Origin: Nymphaea colorata
Taxonomy: Eukaryota; Streptophyta; Magnoliopsida; Nymphaeales; Nymphaeaceae
Reading direction: 5' to 3'
NCBI RefSeq assembly: GCF_008831285.2
Contig: NW_022205257.1
Span: 1-27,396 of the forward strand
DNA length: 27,396 nt
Of the stretch, positions 1 through 9,932 are shown piece after piece. A program made the translations under genes and the position numbers. Every line of letters begins with the position of its first letter. Position 1 is the first letter of the stretch. Below the pieces are notes generated by a model. It was not told the DNA's origin. It worked only from the letters and a program-made list of their open reading frames with translations, and did no database searches.

Positions 1-1194
1 TCTAACAAAAGAAACTCTCCATTCGCAACCACATCAAAAACGAGTAACGCAATAACTACTTCAACCGCATTCGATGTTAAAATTGAAGGAATTATAGGAG
101 TTCCACGACCTGGAGAGCATCACCGAAGATGCAATTATGGTCGAACTCAATCATCCAACCTCAAGCGTGGGGATTTTCGATAGAATTTTTCAGTTCATCA
201 ATCACAAGGCTCACCTATAATAACAGTTTATCGTGGCAATCACATAGAAGATAGTGAATAGCTATCGGACCAACCAAAGCGCATTGTGCTGTCTGTGCCT
301 TCTGCTTGAAAAATACTCAAATTTGTATGTAATTCTGGAGAAAAGTATGGACGCCCTCCGCATGCTGGTGGATGACAACTTGGAAATAATGGAGAACCTT
401 TATCCCGCCCTAGTCGTATTATATAAGGCGCTAGCTCAGTCAGACAGCAAACAGTCATATGCGTGGCTGCCTCCACTCTACGGTAGGATCATCCACCAGG
501 CCGGCAATAACGCCCTTACCAGCCTACTTCTATCTTAAGCCATCTAATGCCCCTCCTTGCTCCAGACTACGAGCAAGTAAGCAATTTTTGCAACATCAAA
601 GCCGAGGCTGGGGATGAAAGCTTTTACAAGCCTATTGCCAGCATGCTTTTGAGATGCTTTGAGTGCCATAAATCGCTGGAATACTTCGGACTTGGCGTGA
701 TATGGGTGGCTAAACAGTTGAAATCATCAAATTTGACTCCAAATCTGCAAGCCTTATCAATATAAACCCTGACCCATTTTCTTCGAGACAAGGAAGCAAA
801 GGATTTCATCCATCTAATCGTATAGGGAGACCACGAGATCATCCGTCTCGTAGTTCTCTCTTGCACCAACGGCCCCAACTCAACAAGAGCAAATGCTTTA
901 TAATCCCTTTGCAGGATAATCAATAACTGTCCCGACGACTTCATCATCAACCTTTCCTAACGGTACCTCATCATTGAGTCCCTCGGCAGGACGTTCTAGC
1001 TTTAGCTTTCCAATCCTCAAAAATTCTAGCTTCTGTGCAGTTTGGCCCTCATCTTCGAGCTGATCCCAGATAGCATTCGCCAAGTATCGACCTACGGTGG
1101 CCTCCAACTCATCTTCGAATGCGAGTTCAGCCCCTTCGTCCAGTTGCAGTAGATGAGCGAATCGATGATCGACCATTTCCAGTTGCACCACTGA
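1..1194 (+). CDS. ARM-repeat protein, importin-alpha-like (5' end cut by window)
   Basis: The frame is open from base 2; the first ATG inside the window is at 74, but the frame is also open upstream, so the true start is probably outside. With UAR read as Gln it continues in frame 2 to about 538 and then in frame 1 to a TGA at 1192-1194, with one apparent missing base near 540. The product (about 397 aa visible) is made of Leu/Ile-rich amphipathic helices in the rhythm of an alpha solenoid. The last repeat has GGLQLIFECE followed by a helix ending near SMIDHF, which resembles the final ARM repeat of importin-alpha (G-L-x-x-I-E...I-I-E-x-Y/F). That would make it a nuclear import adaptor, but no nuclear-localisation-signal-binding W-x-x-x-N array is obvious, so another ARM or HEAT protein is possible. 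In-frame TAA/TAG are frequent (for example 763-765). Confidence 0.5.
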
Positions 1195-1235
1195 TACTTC
1201 CCATATATGTGTCTAATAATCTATATAATTTAAAA

Positions 1236-2842
1236 ATGCCAATATCCCCAGTCCTCGTCGCCTTCATCCTCACCTGTTTGACCATAATGGCAAGCTGTGA
1301 AGAGGTTACCTTGAGGAGCAGGCTCAATACTGACCAGCTCTACCGCAGCAGCAACGTCAAGAGCGACCAACTCTATGCCGTCAACGTCCAACGCGTCTCC
1401 TCCTCAGCAGAAACAGAGAATAGCAGATGCAAATCCTTCCCCAAGTACATCGACGTAGCCCGCAAGACCTAAATGGTACTGGATTTGCCACTTAGTTTAG
1501 ACTCTCACATGGAGCTGCTGCGGTCAGGCAGGAGCAAGTCTACGAAAAGCTGACCACTCTAAACGAGCAGGAGAACATAATCGAGGAGTTTTAGGTGATC
1601 GGCGGCAAGCTCTTCCTCATCACTACGCAGGGCGACGGATATTTCCTGTCCCTCGACGCATCGTCAGAACCGCAGAAAGTTGCCACGCACTTCTTCAAGG
1701 ACGCCAGAGAGGGCCAGTTTGCCGATGTCATCGTCATCAAGGACTACAAGGATAGAGCCCTGGTCATCGGACGCAGCAGGATTGTCATATGCAAATCCGA
1801 AAATACGGATTGCGATGTAGTGGAGGGGTATGAGGAGTCCGAAAGCTTCAGAGGAGCGGAGCTGTTTGAGCAGGATGGAAAATATTTCCTCTTTATCGTG
1901 CAAAATAAAGCCTTAGTTGTGTACGAGCTGACTGCCAATAGCAGAGTGAAGAATAAACAAATCCTCGATGCTGGGTTCTTCGGAGCAGAGAGAGTGAGCC
2001 TCAGAGCGATCCACAGAGACGGCACTCGTTTCTTGGTCTTGGACGATTTATCGGGACTTCGGGAGATACTAACGGTGGGAAGCGGGCTTTAGCAGTTCCG
2101 CAACGGAAGCAGGGTGATTTTCTAGCAGTTCGGATGCTACCAGGTGGTGCAGCAGGACGCGGGGGAAGCCTGGCTCTGGCCTGCGCGCCCTCCCTCAACA
2201 ACTACTTCATCCTCAAGCTGGTCAAGTCCCACCAGTTCGCAGAGGCCACTACGAGCCACTTGAAACCGTCTTCCTCCACGAGAAACTATACCAAATCGAT
2301 TACATCTAAAATCTATTACTGAGCCGGGTCTTCTCGGGAGTGAAGCTGCACTGGTCATCGAAACAGCTAGGCAGCCCTATCCCCACTTCTACAGACCGCC
2401 GGGGATATTTTCCTCCACAATGCCATCCAGGCGAAGATGAAGGTGCTGGACGGAGTGAAGACCATCTTCATGGCTGCCGAGGACGAGCTGCTCTCATACC
2501 AGCTGAGGACAGTGGAGCCATACGTGCAGTGTTCCAGCAACAAGGAAGTGAACGAGGAATACAGGCTGACCTACTATTTCCCCTGCAGTTAGCACGTCTT
2601 CAGTAACTCCTCTGCGATTTAGTGCATCAATAGAATGTGTGCTCCAGCGAGTAGACCCTATTCTTCTAGGCGTGGTAGCACAAATAGCTGGGATTGATGT
2701 CGCATATCATCCCCTTCCTGTTCTCTCTGGTCGGTGCAGTCGCCATCTTCTATGCGATTGTAAAGATATACAAAGATACGTGTCAGATGTGGAACGGGCG
2801 AAGATCAAATATAACATCCAGGAGAATTAGATAGAGTCATGA
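1236..2842 (+). CDS. Putative type I membrane protein with propeller-like luminal domain
   Basis: The ATG at 1236 starts a classic signal peptide (MPISPVLVAFILTCLTIMAS, then CEE), which decides the start; it lies 41 nt after the previous stop. The middle (about 1590-2090) is beta-rich, with short repeated strands such as GGKLFLITTQGDGYFLSL, consistent with a WD40/PQQ-like propeller. Near the C-terminus (about 2697-2760) a hydrophobic stretch, IIPFLFSLVGAVAIFYAIV, is a transmembrane helix, followed by a charged tail ending at TGA 2840-2842. Expected topology is a lumenal/extracellular domain of roughly 480 aa with a tail of about 25 aa. The frame changes at least five times (near 1469, 2150, 2250, 2390, 2680 and before the tail); TAG/TAA codons are in frame at 1592 and 2090. 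I do not recognise the family; an ER or cell-surface protein is likely. Confidence 0.55.
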
Positions 2843-2931
2843 TAGAGAGAATTTATGGAGTGTATTTACATATGAATGCTATATAGATGGATAGATGGAT
2901 GGATGGATGCTAAACAGTAATAATTAAGAAA
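2843..2931. other. Convergent intergenic spacer
   Basis: Only 89 nt separate the stop codons of two convergent genes. The spacer is AT-rich apart from a tetranucleotide microsatellite. Both 3' UTRs and polyadenylation signals must fit here or overlap the neighbouring coding sequence. Confidence 0.6.
2886..2909. repeat. GATG/GATA tetranucleotide microsatellite
   Basis: Six consecutive GATG/GATA units (GATG GATA GATG GATG GATG GATG) lie between two convergent genes. Confidence 0.8.
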
Positions 2932-3096
2932 TCAAAAGAATCCTGGGAACCCTGAGAACATCCCAGAATTGTTTCTTCCTCTTCCTCGGTTTCTCGTCTC
3001 GTACTGGCGTGGCTGGTAGGAAGTGGCGAAGGGATTGAAGCCAAATGGGTCGGTTTGGTAGTGACGAGGCTGTTGGTAATAGAACTGTTGGTCCTT
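2932..3096 (-). other. Low-complexity prion-like / RG-rich tail of the Hsp110
   Basis: In the frame that ends at TGA 2934-2932, the last 54 or so residues are rich in Q, Y, N, F and R (KDQQFYYQQPRHYQ..., then ETRNRGRGRNNSG, then MFSGFPGFF). It looks intrinsically disordered, with a small RG-rich patch. The other frames here give either a Ser/Thr string or a shadow without a TGA stop, so this frame is preferred. Confidence 0.6.
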
Positions 3097-5269
3097 TTGC
3101 CTTTACTCAGCAGCATTTCTTCCTCTAGTTTTTGGATGCTTTGCTTGAGGGCTTATAGTCTTTGGCTGACTTAAGGGATTGTGGTCACATGGCCCTCATA
3201 TCTGTTTTTGTTCTTTTGCTGTTCTCGAATCTAGCTGATCCACTGTTGGGCAGCCTCCACTTCCTCTTTGGGATAATATCTAATCTTTTTGATCTTGCCA
3301 CTGACCACATTGCTGATGAACTCTTCAAGCTTCTTCAGCTCTTTCTCTGTCTCATTGTACTGTTTCTTGACCTCGTTGGTCTGGTCATTGAACTGGGTGA
3401 GTCTGGAGTTGATTTCCTTCAATTTTTCATCGAAATTGCTGATGCTTTATAGCTCGTTTTCCTGCTGGCAGAAGTAGCCAAGAAGCTATTCGTAAGCGAC
3501 TGGGTTGATGAAGTCTTTGATGTCGGCGTTTCTGAGAGAAGAGGAAAGCTTTTCCTTGAGCTCGTAAAGCTTAGACTAGAATTTGTTCTTGTTTTCGTAG
3601 TGCTAATGGATATGGATGTCCTTAAGCATTTGCTCGCGCTCAACCTTTGCAAATTCGTTGATCTTGGCTTCAGGAAGATGCACATACAGTCTAACTCGCT
3701 TACAGGAAGGGCAATGTCTTTTTCCTTCACTTCGAAGGCTGAAACCTTGCTGACCATGTTGTTGCTGTTGATTTCGAACTCAAGCTTAAGTTTTCGCTCA
3801 GGAGCACCCTCAGGAAGGGCGATTTTGAAGGAACAGACAGGGAGATTGGCCTATACAGGGATGAGAGAGTGGAAACTGAAAACAGTTGAGCCGATGAGCA
3901 GTCTTTGAGTTAGATTTCGATGGTCTTTTTGCTGAAGAGAGCCTCATTCTCAGTCAGCAGCTCAATGACGCTATTTTAGTTTTGGATCTCTTCGCTTTCT
4001 CCCTTCCAGCTGAGGTTTAGAGTCTCTGAGGAAAGCTAGACTGAGTAGTAAGGCTGCACTCTGAAGATTCCGCTATTCATGGCTGAAAAAGCCCTGCTCC
4101 TCTAGCTATGCACTCACTGGAGTTCAGAGTTCTCTGGGTTTCCATTCCAAACGCCTCAGATACGGTCCTGATGAAGATGGGAACTCTCGATCCTCCTCCA
4201 ATCATCTCAATTGATGATAGATCACCCCATATTCTTGAGTTGCTCCGCGCTTTGGAGGAAAAATTCCCTGATTTGCCCAATGACTGGGGCAACTATGGCC
4301 TAAAACTCCTATCTTTTCATGGTGTAGGAAATATCGCATTCCTCCAAAAGGCAATCAATGTTAAAATCGTATTCTGAGTTTCCAGACAGAATCTTTCTTT
4401 GTTTTTCTATATTCTAAAGGAGCTTAATGGTCGCTTTTTTGCTTTCCTTTACAGAGAGTTCCAGATTCGGGCTATTTCTTTCGAAGAGGGCAGAGTAGAA
4501 GTCCAAAACCTTCTCATCGAGGTTCTTGCATCCCATCTGTCTAAGATGTCTCTGGTATATCACTTTTTGATAGTTTTTAGTGAACTTGATGACGTAAAGA
4601 CTCAGCTTGGAGTGGCCAAAATCCACGAACATTACGCTCTTGGCCTCCTCTTCCTTTCGGGAATTAATTCTTCTTGTAAAAACCGTAATCCAAACCGACA
4701 GCTGCAGACTCGTTGACCAGTTGGATTCCATACTGGTGCTGCAGCTCCTCTTTGAGATCTAGAGAGAGTCCAAAAGGGCCTGTCTCTCCTGGTGGGTGAG
4801 GAAGTTAGGAACAGCAACAGTGAGGAACTTGTTATTGATGTTGTTCAGTTCTACTATTTGCTGGACCTTGGTGAAGAAGGCAGCGACTGCCTGTTCGGAG
4901 CTGATCTTGGCTGGCTGTCCCTGGCAGTTGACTTTGTAGCATTTCTCCCTAGAGCTATTTGAGTTGTATTGGGAAGTTTTTTCCCTCTTCCTTGAGATAC
5001 TCTTGATCCGATAGAGCAAGGAATCGTTGGGGGGCAAGTATGGAGTTATTCAAATTTGACTTTATCTTCACGTTTGCGGCCTCGCCGAGCAATCTCTACT
5101 TGGGTCCATAGGCGACGATGGTGGGAGTCTGGCGGAGGTTGGCTTCATTGGTGATGATATCGACGACTCCCTTCTCTACTGCTGCGATCTTGGTGAGGGA
5201 GGAGCCGAGGTCAACGCCCACTACTGAGTTCTTGAGTTATGCTTGCGCGGTGGCTTTGGGTTTGGTCAT
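2932..5269 (-). CDS. HSP110: Hsp110-family chaperone (Hsp70 nucleotide exchange factor)
   Basis: A cytosolic Hsp70-superfamily protein of about 780 aa. The start at 5269 gives MTKPKATAQAQ with no signal peptide. The nucleotide-binding domain begins VVGVDLGSSLTKIAAVEKG and continues with NEANLRQTPTIVAYG. The second actin-like lobe has VMFVDFGHSKLSLYVI and MIGGGSRVPI; the matching Hsp110 motifs are V-F-V-D-x-G-H-S and E-I-V-G-G-x-x-R-I-P. The N-terminal signature and VDFGHS favour Hsp110/Sse over canonical Hsp70. A charged coiled helical region (about 3220-3650) corresponds to the extended C-terminal domain. Hsp110 proteins release ADP from Hsp70 and help disaggregation. The stop is TGA at 2934-2932. 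Several frame changes occur, for example near 5000, 4740, 4650, 4300, 4080 and 3090; in-frame TAG/TAA read as Gln fits well at the GPK-Q-RLLGE site. Confidence 0.85.
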
Positions 5270-6371
5270 TTTATTTATTATACTCTTCCAGCATGGGGAG
5301 TTTATTTATAATTATAAGACTTCTCTCGATTGCACCAGAGTTTCCAGAATGCTCTTTATATTATATGGGAAATTAGTAAGAGAAAATGAAAAATTAATTT
5401 TTGGGGATTGCCGTAAGCAGATCTTTCTCTTTGGCCCGGTTGGAGGGCTATGGAGGAATGGAAAAACTTCATTTTTTTTATAATTTTGCATTTTTGGTGG
5501 CGAGCATATGGGTAAATAAAGAAACGATACGAATGCAGTTGATAATGATATCAAATGATGGGTTGTAAGGTCCTACGAAACTGTTGGGTTAAGTTGAAGA
5601 GGGGTCATGTTTCCCGAGATATGACAAGAGTTATTCTAATTGATTATTTGGGTCTATTTCCAAAATCTTATTTCTTTTGGTCTTCCAGAAGTAAACCCGT
5701 GGGACGTTTCATATTGGTTTTGGCCAAAAGATGTGATAATCTTGTTTCCAAAGTCAACAATAAAAACGAATGGAATTAAAAAACTTGCAGCTTTTTAAAT
5801 TTAGTCGAAATGATCTGAAAAGCGTGACCATTTTCACACAGGCTAAACCGTTTTCTATCTTACAAGCTAAACACAGAAGTTATTGGGCGCCGAATCATCA
5901 AACAGCATGGACTTCCGTCAAATTTTAATAACAAACAACCTTTTTTTCGGTTTGAAGGGTCGGAAGGGTTGGAAAGAAAGCCACCCCGCAAATAAAACAA
6001 CAAAGGAGGAAAAATTTTATTTTTAAGTGCCTCGATTTAAGTCCCAACACTATTCTTTGCACCTAACGATCAAAGCCTTCGGTCAGGGTGGGACTGCATT
6101 CGATTTCCATTTGTTCGGTTTCACGCGTTGAGACCTTTATACCACCGTTATCCATAAGCTAACTTTTATTTAATTTCTGATCAAGAGTACGAAAATTCTG
6201 TTATCTTTGCTTATTATTACCGAAACACGCAAACAGTTCACCTCGGGACCACTTTTCCCCATCGTGGAGCTTCTTACGGTTGCCGAGAGTGCCCTTATGG
6301 AGTTAGCAGCTGTAAATATTGACATATAATAATTTCATCGATAATATTAATATAAAGAACAACTTTAACTC
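5270..6371. other. AT-rich divergent intergenic region
   Basis: About 1.1 kb between the divergent Hsp110 gene and the first Myb-like gene, mostly AT-rich with several A/T runs. An open stretch at 5555-5779 has no recognisable domain and a composition like the surrounding spacer. I see no convincing RNA gene. It presumably holds both promoters. Confidence 0.5.
5342..5349. promoter_or_regulatory. Possible heat-shock-element core (TTCNNGAA)
   Basis: TTCCAGAA lies about 75 nt upstream of the Hsp110 ATG, and a second identical TTCCAGAA lies at 5683-5690. Heat-shock factors bind inverted nGAAn units; only two units are present at each site, so this is weak evidence of heat-shock control. Confidence 0.25.
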
Positions 6372-7007
6372 ATGATACCCACATTACCAGACCCACAAAC
6401 AAAAACCAAAACGACCCCAAGACTCACGTACGCACTACCCCCGAAGAAAAAAATGAAAAAGCTTATCAGAAAATCAGGAAAAGCCAAAAATCAAAAAGGA
6501 AAGGCCAGGGTGCCAAAAAAGCTAGAGAGAGCCTCTAGCAGAAGTCCCCAAATTCTCTCTGTGGAAATTGAGTGAGAATGTTGCCTATATGTAGTATTTG
6601 ATGGAGAATGAATAATTATTTTACACTTCTCGGTCCAGAGAAAATGTATGAAGATTAACGTTCTCATGTCATAGGCCATTAAGACACGCTCAGCCGATCA
6701 GTGCAGAAGCCACCATCAAAAAATGATAAAATATCATCGGGACATCCCAAACATCATTTTGCACATCAGACGGCTGATGAATAGGGAATAATAATCAAAG
6801 GAAAGCCCAAAGGCGGATCAGGAGAATATTCAATTCTAACCATAACCCGAAGTCTTCGAGCCCTTCTCTGCCGATAGCCTTAAGGACAGCGTGATTTTGC
6901 CAGAGTATGACTGGGAATCGTGGATTTACCGAAATGAGATCGATGAACAGGAGAGACTTGTAGAGCTCTGGCTCAATGGTGTTGAAGACAAATATGGAAA
7001 TTTGTGA
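6372..7007 (+). CDS. Myb/SANT-like DNA-binding protein, SHHQK type (copy A)
   Basis: The ATG at 6372 starts a strongly basic N-terminus (KKKMKKLIRKSGKAK, likely a nuclear localisation signal). After one extra C in the CCCC run at 6546-6549, the frame enters a Myb-like domain: helix 1 SLWKLSENVAYMQYLMEN, helix 2 around MKINVLMSQAIKTRS, and recognition helix ADQCRSHHQKMIKYH (SHHQK at 6708-6722). One A appears to be missing near 6640. The C-terminal part is acidic and aromatic (EYDWESWIYRNE) and ends at TGA 7005-7007, giving about 211 aa. In-frame TAG/TAA (for example the TAG of MSQAIKT) align with ordinary residues of copy B. The signature resembles plant SHAQKYF-type Myb proteins. It is likely a transcription regulator; its target is unknown. 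Confidence 0.75.
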
Positions 7008-8090
7008 TGGTTTAATACACTATTTGTTCTTACTAGACCCGTGGGTTATATCTGGAAGGCAGTTATTCATGGATGGTCATGCCGTGGTGTTTGACTTTGA
7101 AGTCGAAACTTTTTCTTTTATTATTATTTTAGTGCTGAGGGATATATGAACGGAAAAGCCAGTTAAAGGACTATTGCGCAAGTTTTCCGAGAATTTTAAA
7201 CCATTATTATGGATTTTACATTCTGCTTTAAGGCGGCCAGAACACAGGGAAAGATTATATATGGATTGGCTTTACTAATAAAAGGACTGTAGTCCAATTA
7301 GAGTTTATCTTTGATAATTTTTTACTTTTTGTTGTACATATATTTCTCTATTGATATTAACGTTTTAATATATGAGCTTTATTTTTATTCGGCCGTCAAT
7401 AGAAAAGATGAGAGTGTGATTTTGGCATTTTCGATTTTTGTACATAATTTTTAGAAAAAGCTTTGTTGTTGATTAATTCTATAATTCTATATTCATTTTC
7501 TTAAAAAGGGTTTACTACGGTCAAATTAAAAAAAATGATGGATGATCTGGAAGCTCTTCTTGTTCATTTTTTCATGAATGGATGATAATATTAAGAATCA
7601 ATATATGTTTTTGTGTGATTTGGCATCGATATTAAAACTAATGTTCTTTTTTCAGCGGAAAATGATTTCAAATTCAGTGTTGCTTCCGTAAATGTAAATA
7701 TGACCCAAAATCATCCTCTAGAAGCTTTATCAACTTTGTAGGTATTGATGAGCTGAGCTTATATTGAAATGATGGAAAAAATGATCATTTTTCATATCTA
7801 AGCTCATCATAGAGGGCAAAACTGGTCACTCCAATCCTTTACCAAACTCTGATCAATAATTAACTATTTTATCTTTTCAGGAAATCCCACCGAACAAAAA
7901 ATAACTCTTATCTTTAATTTCACATAAGAAATACGGTTATAATCGTCTGAATGATTCCCTATCTCTCCGCAGGCATCATCTAGCATGGAGTCCGCATTCA
8001 CCTGTCACTCACACTCAAGATTTAATGCCTATGCTTAATATAAACTTAATATTATTTTATAATAGCTAAACCTTATCAACTTCAAGCAAC
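7008..8090. other. AT-rich spacer between the two Myb-like genes
   Basis: About 1.1 kb with many A/T homopolymers and no coding-like frame. It contains the hairpin-forming inverted repeat listed separately. It probably carries the 3' end of copy A and the promoter of copy B. Confidence 0.5.
7746..7809. repeat. Inverted repeat with central palindrome
   Basis: Outer arms TGATGAGCT (7746-7754) and AGCTCATCA (7801-7809) are exact reverse complements. At the centre is the 16-nt perfect palindrome AAAAATGATCATTTTT (7777-7792). The sequence between the arms is partly complementary, so a hairpin of about 64 nt is possible. It lies 281 nt upstream of Myb copy B. Confidence 0.6.
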
Positions 8091-8681
8091 ATGCCTCTCA
8101 ATGAAATGGACAGCGAATCATTACGCAGCGATGAGCCATTCTCGCTCGACTCCTGCTCAGAGAATGAAAGCTCTGATGATCAATTCTTTCTCAAGAAAAA
8201 TTATTATGTGAAAAAGGGCAAGAAAATGGGAAGGAAAACTCAGAAGAATGGCCTAAAGGTGAAATACAACAACTCTATTTGGACCAGATAGGAAAATGCA
8301 GTATATTTAAAGTTCCTGTGTGAAAAAGGACAGCTGTTTGACTCTGATAAAATCCGAAGGAAAATGATCAAAATTAATGTGCAAATGAGCGAAGTAATCA
8401 AGACCCGCTCGCCCGATCAGTGCCGCAGCCATCACCAAAAAATGATGAAGCGCCATCGGTCAATCCCCGCCATCATTCGACACCTCTCCTGCCCTCACCA
8501 GCCTCCTGCCCAGGGCCTGGACGAGTCAGAAGCCGCTATCAGCTAAGTCCCGCTGAAGGATCTTAGCTAATTCGAGGTGAGATAGGCTCAGGAGGAATCA
8601 ATTTGGCACAAATTAATCGACAGCTTCCCCACTGAAGGCGCCCTTTCCCCCCAGGCTTCCCTGGCCCCTCCGAAACTATGA
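8091..8681 (+). CDS. Myb/SANT-like DNA-binding protein, SHHQK type (copy B)
   Basis: This is an uninterrupted frame of 196 codons from ATG 8091 to TGA 8679-8681, with four in-frame stop-like codons (TAG 8289, TAA 8544, TAA 8568, TAG 8583) read as Gln. It starts with an acidic Ser-rich segment (residues 1-30) and then a Lys-rich NLS-like stretch (YYVKKGKKMGRKTQK, about 38-52). The Myb-like domain runs from W64 to about residue 122: WTRQENAVYLKFLCEKGQLF, then MIKINVQMSEVIKTRS, then PDQCRSHHQKMMKRH (SHHQK 113-117). The C-terminus is Pro/Ser-rich. The TAG at 8289 falls inside the domain, at the residue just before the conserved Glu of helix 1, so termination there would destroy the protein. Likely a nuclear transcription regulator, paralogous to the gene at 6372. 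Confidence 0.85.
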
Positions 8682-8811
8682 TAAATTATGTTCATAAATT
8701 TATCCCTGGAAATTCCAGTGCGCCCCATGTAAGAAGTGATAAAGTGGTAATATATAATATCTTGGCCTTGGGTGGTGTATAGATAGATGTAAAATTAATT
8801 AGAAAATCCCT

Positions 8812-9932
8812 ATGATTTTACTCGTCGTAACCGGCCTCATCTTTGTCGCTCTGGTCGCACTCAGCGTCATAAAGATGGAAAGAAAGTGATGGCACTGGGA
8901 GGCTGCGTGATCCTGCTGGTGATCTGCAACCTCGCCAATTAAATCGCAGCTGCATCACAACATGAAGCGCCGAGATAACAAGTGAAAAGAGAACAGGAAG
9001 TTGTTCAGCATCTCACCCCCGGAGCCATTGCAGTATTAAACAACTAGACCGTTGAGGAGAAGACTGGAGAATTGCTCGAAGAGGAAAGGGAAATGGTAGG
9101 TTATTTGGTAAAACGATGGGAGGGCAAAGAATACACGCTGGTCCACTTCGACAACTTGCACAGGAACAGGCTGAGGATAATAATGGAGGTGCTTAACTAC
9201 CGCATCAACCACACCGACCCGCACCGAAACATCCAAGCTTACCACTTGGATTTCAAACACCAGATTGCGGTATCAGATGTCTCAGAAAAACAGTGAAACA
9301 GTTGAAACAGGACGCCTATATGGTCCTCATCGTCGAAAACATCAAAAGTGCAGAAGAATTGACCAACCTTAAGCAATATACTCCGATGAACACGTTACGA
9401 TTGTCTTCCAGAACCTGCCAAAGTTCTTCTCCCTTCATACCATCTCCCGACTGACCTACCGTTTCCCCTTCTCCAACAATTACCTGCCTAAGCTACTGTA
9501 GCAGCATCCTTCAAAGACATCTAATTCTGCTCCCTATATCGATCATTCGACTACTCTTTCTACGCTGCTTCCCTTTCCACTCCTCTTCTCTAGCTCTGCA
9601 GCCGTCCTCTGCCCACTTCCTCAGCTGTGAAATGCGTGAAAAGACACATAACCGAGGAGAAGATGCGCGTGCCTGAAAGCTGGGTGCGTAAGTGCCTCAT
9701 CTAGTAGGGCCAGGAGGGTATAACCATCGAGAACGGATGGGTGGGCCTGAAGAAAGAATACTTCTGGAGTGGAAGAGTGAATAAGACCGATCTCATCCCC
9801 TAGCGGAAGAGCTCTGATTTTGATAGCACTAAAGAACTCATTTATCTTGTTAATGGCGGTGGTGATGCATTAATATTGATTGCAAATAGATAGCAATAAA
9901 ATGGACCTCTTTTGGAAACGCATAAAAACTGA
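8812..9932 (+). CDS. Unrecognised protein with two N-terminal hydrophobic segments
   Basis: The ATG at 8812 begins a hydrophobic stretch (MILLVVTGLIFVALVALSV). After a -1 frame change near 8885 a second one follows (VMALGGCVILLVICNLA). The rest is a soluble alpha/beta-looking region (MVGYLVKRWEGKEYTLVHF...; then VSEKTVKQLKQDAYMVLIV after a shift near 9292; then DEHVTIVFQNLPKFF). The last part, VRKCLIQQGQEGITIENGW onward, runs to TGA 9930-9932. About 373 aa in all. Several TAA/TAG lie in frame. I recognise no family. The end overlaps the next gene's ATG (9901) by 32 nt, which suggests another unseen frame break or an earlier end. A membrane-anchored protein is inferred only from the N-terminus. 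Confidence 0.45.

Noticed and set aside
1476-1495. A possible 20-nt GT...TAG micro-intron that would join two frames of the membrane protein
   Set aside because: A single missing base near 1469 restores a good continuous reading through the same bases (DLNGTGFATQFRLSHG), and single missing bases explain the other breaks too.
5555-5779. 74-codon plus-strand open frame in the Hsp110-Myb spacer
   Set aside because: No domain, spacer-like composition, and no supporting neighbour or start context; kept only as part of the spacer.
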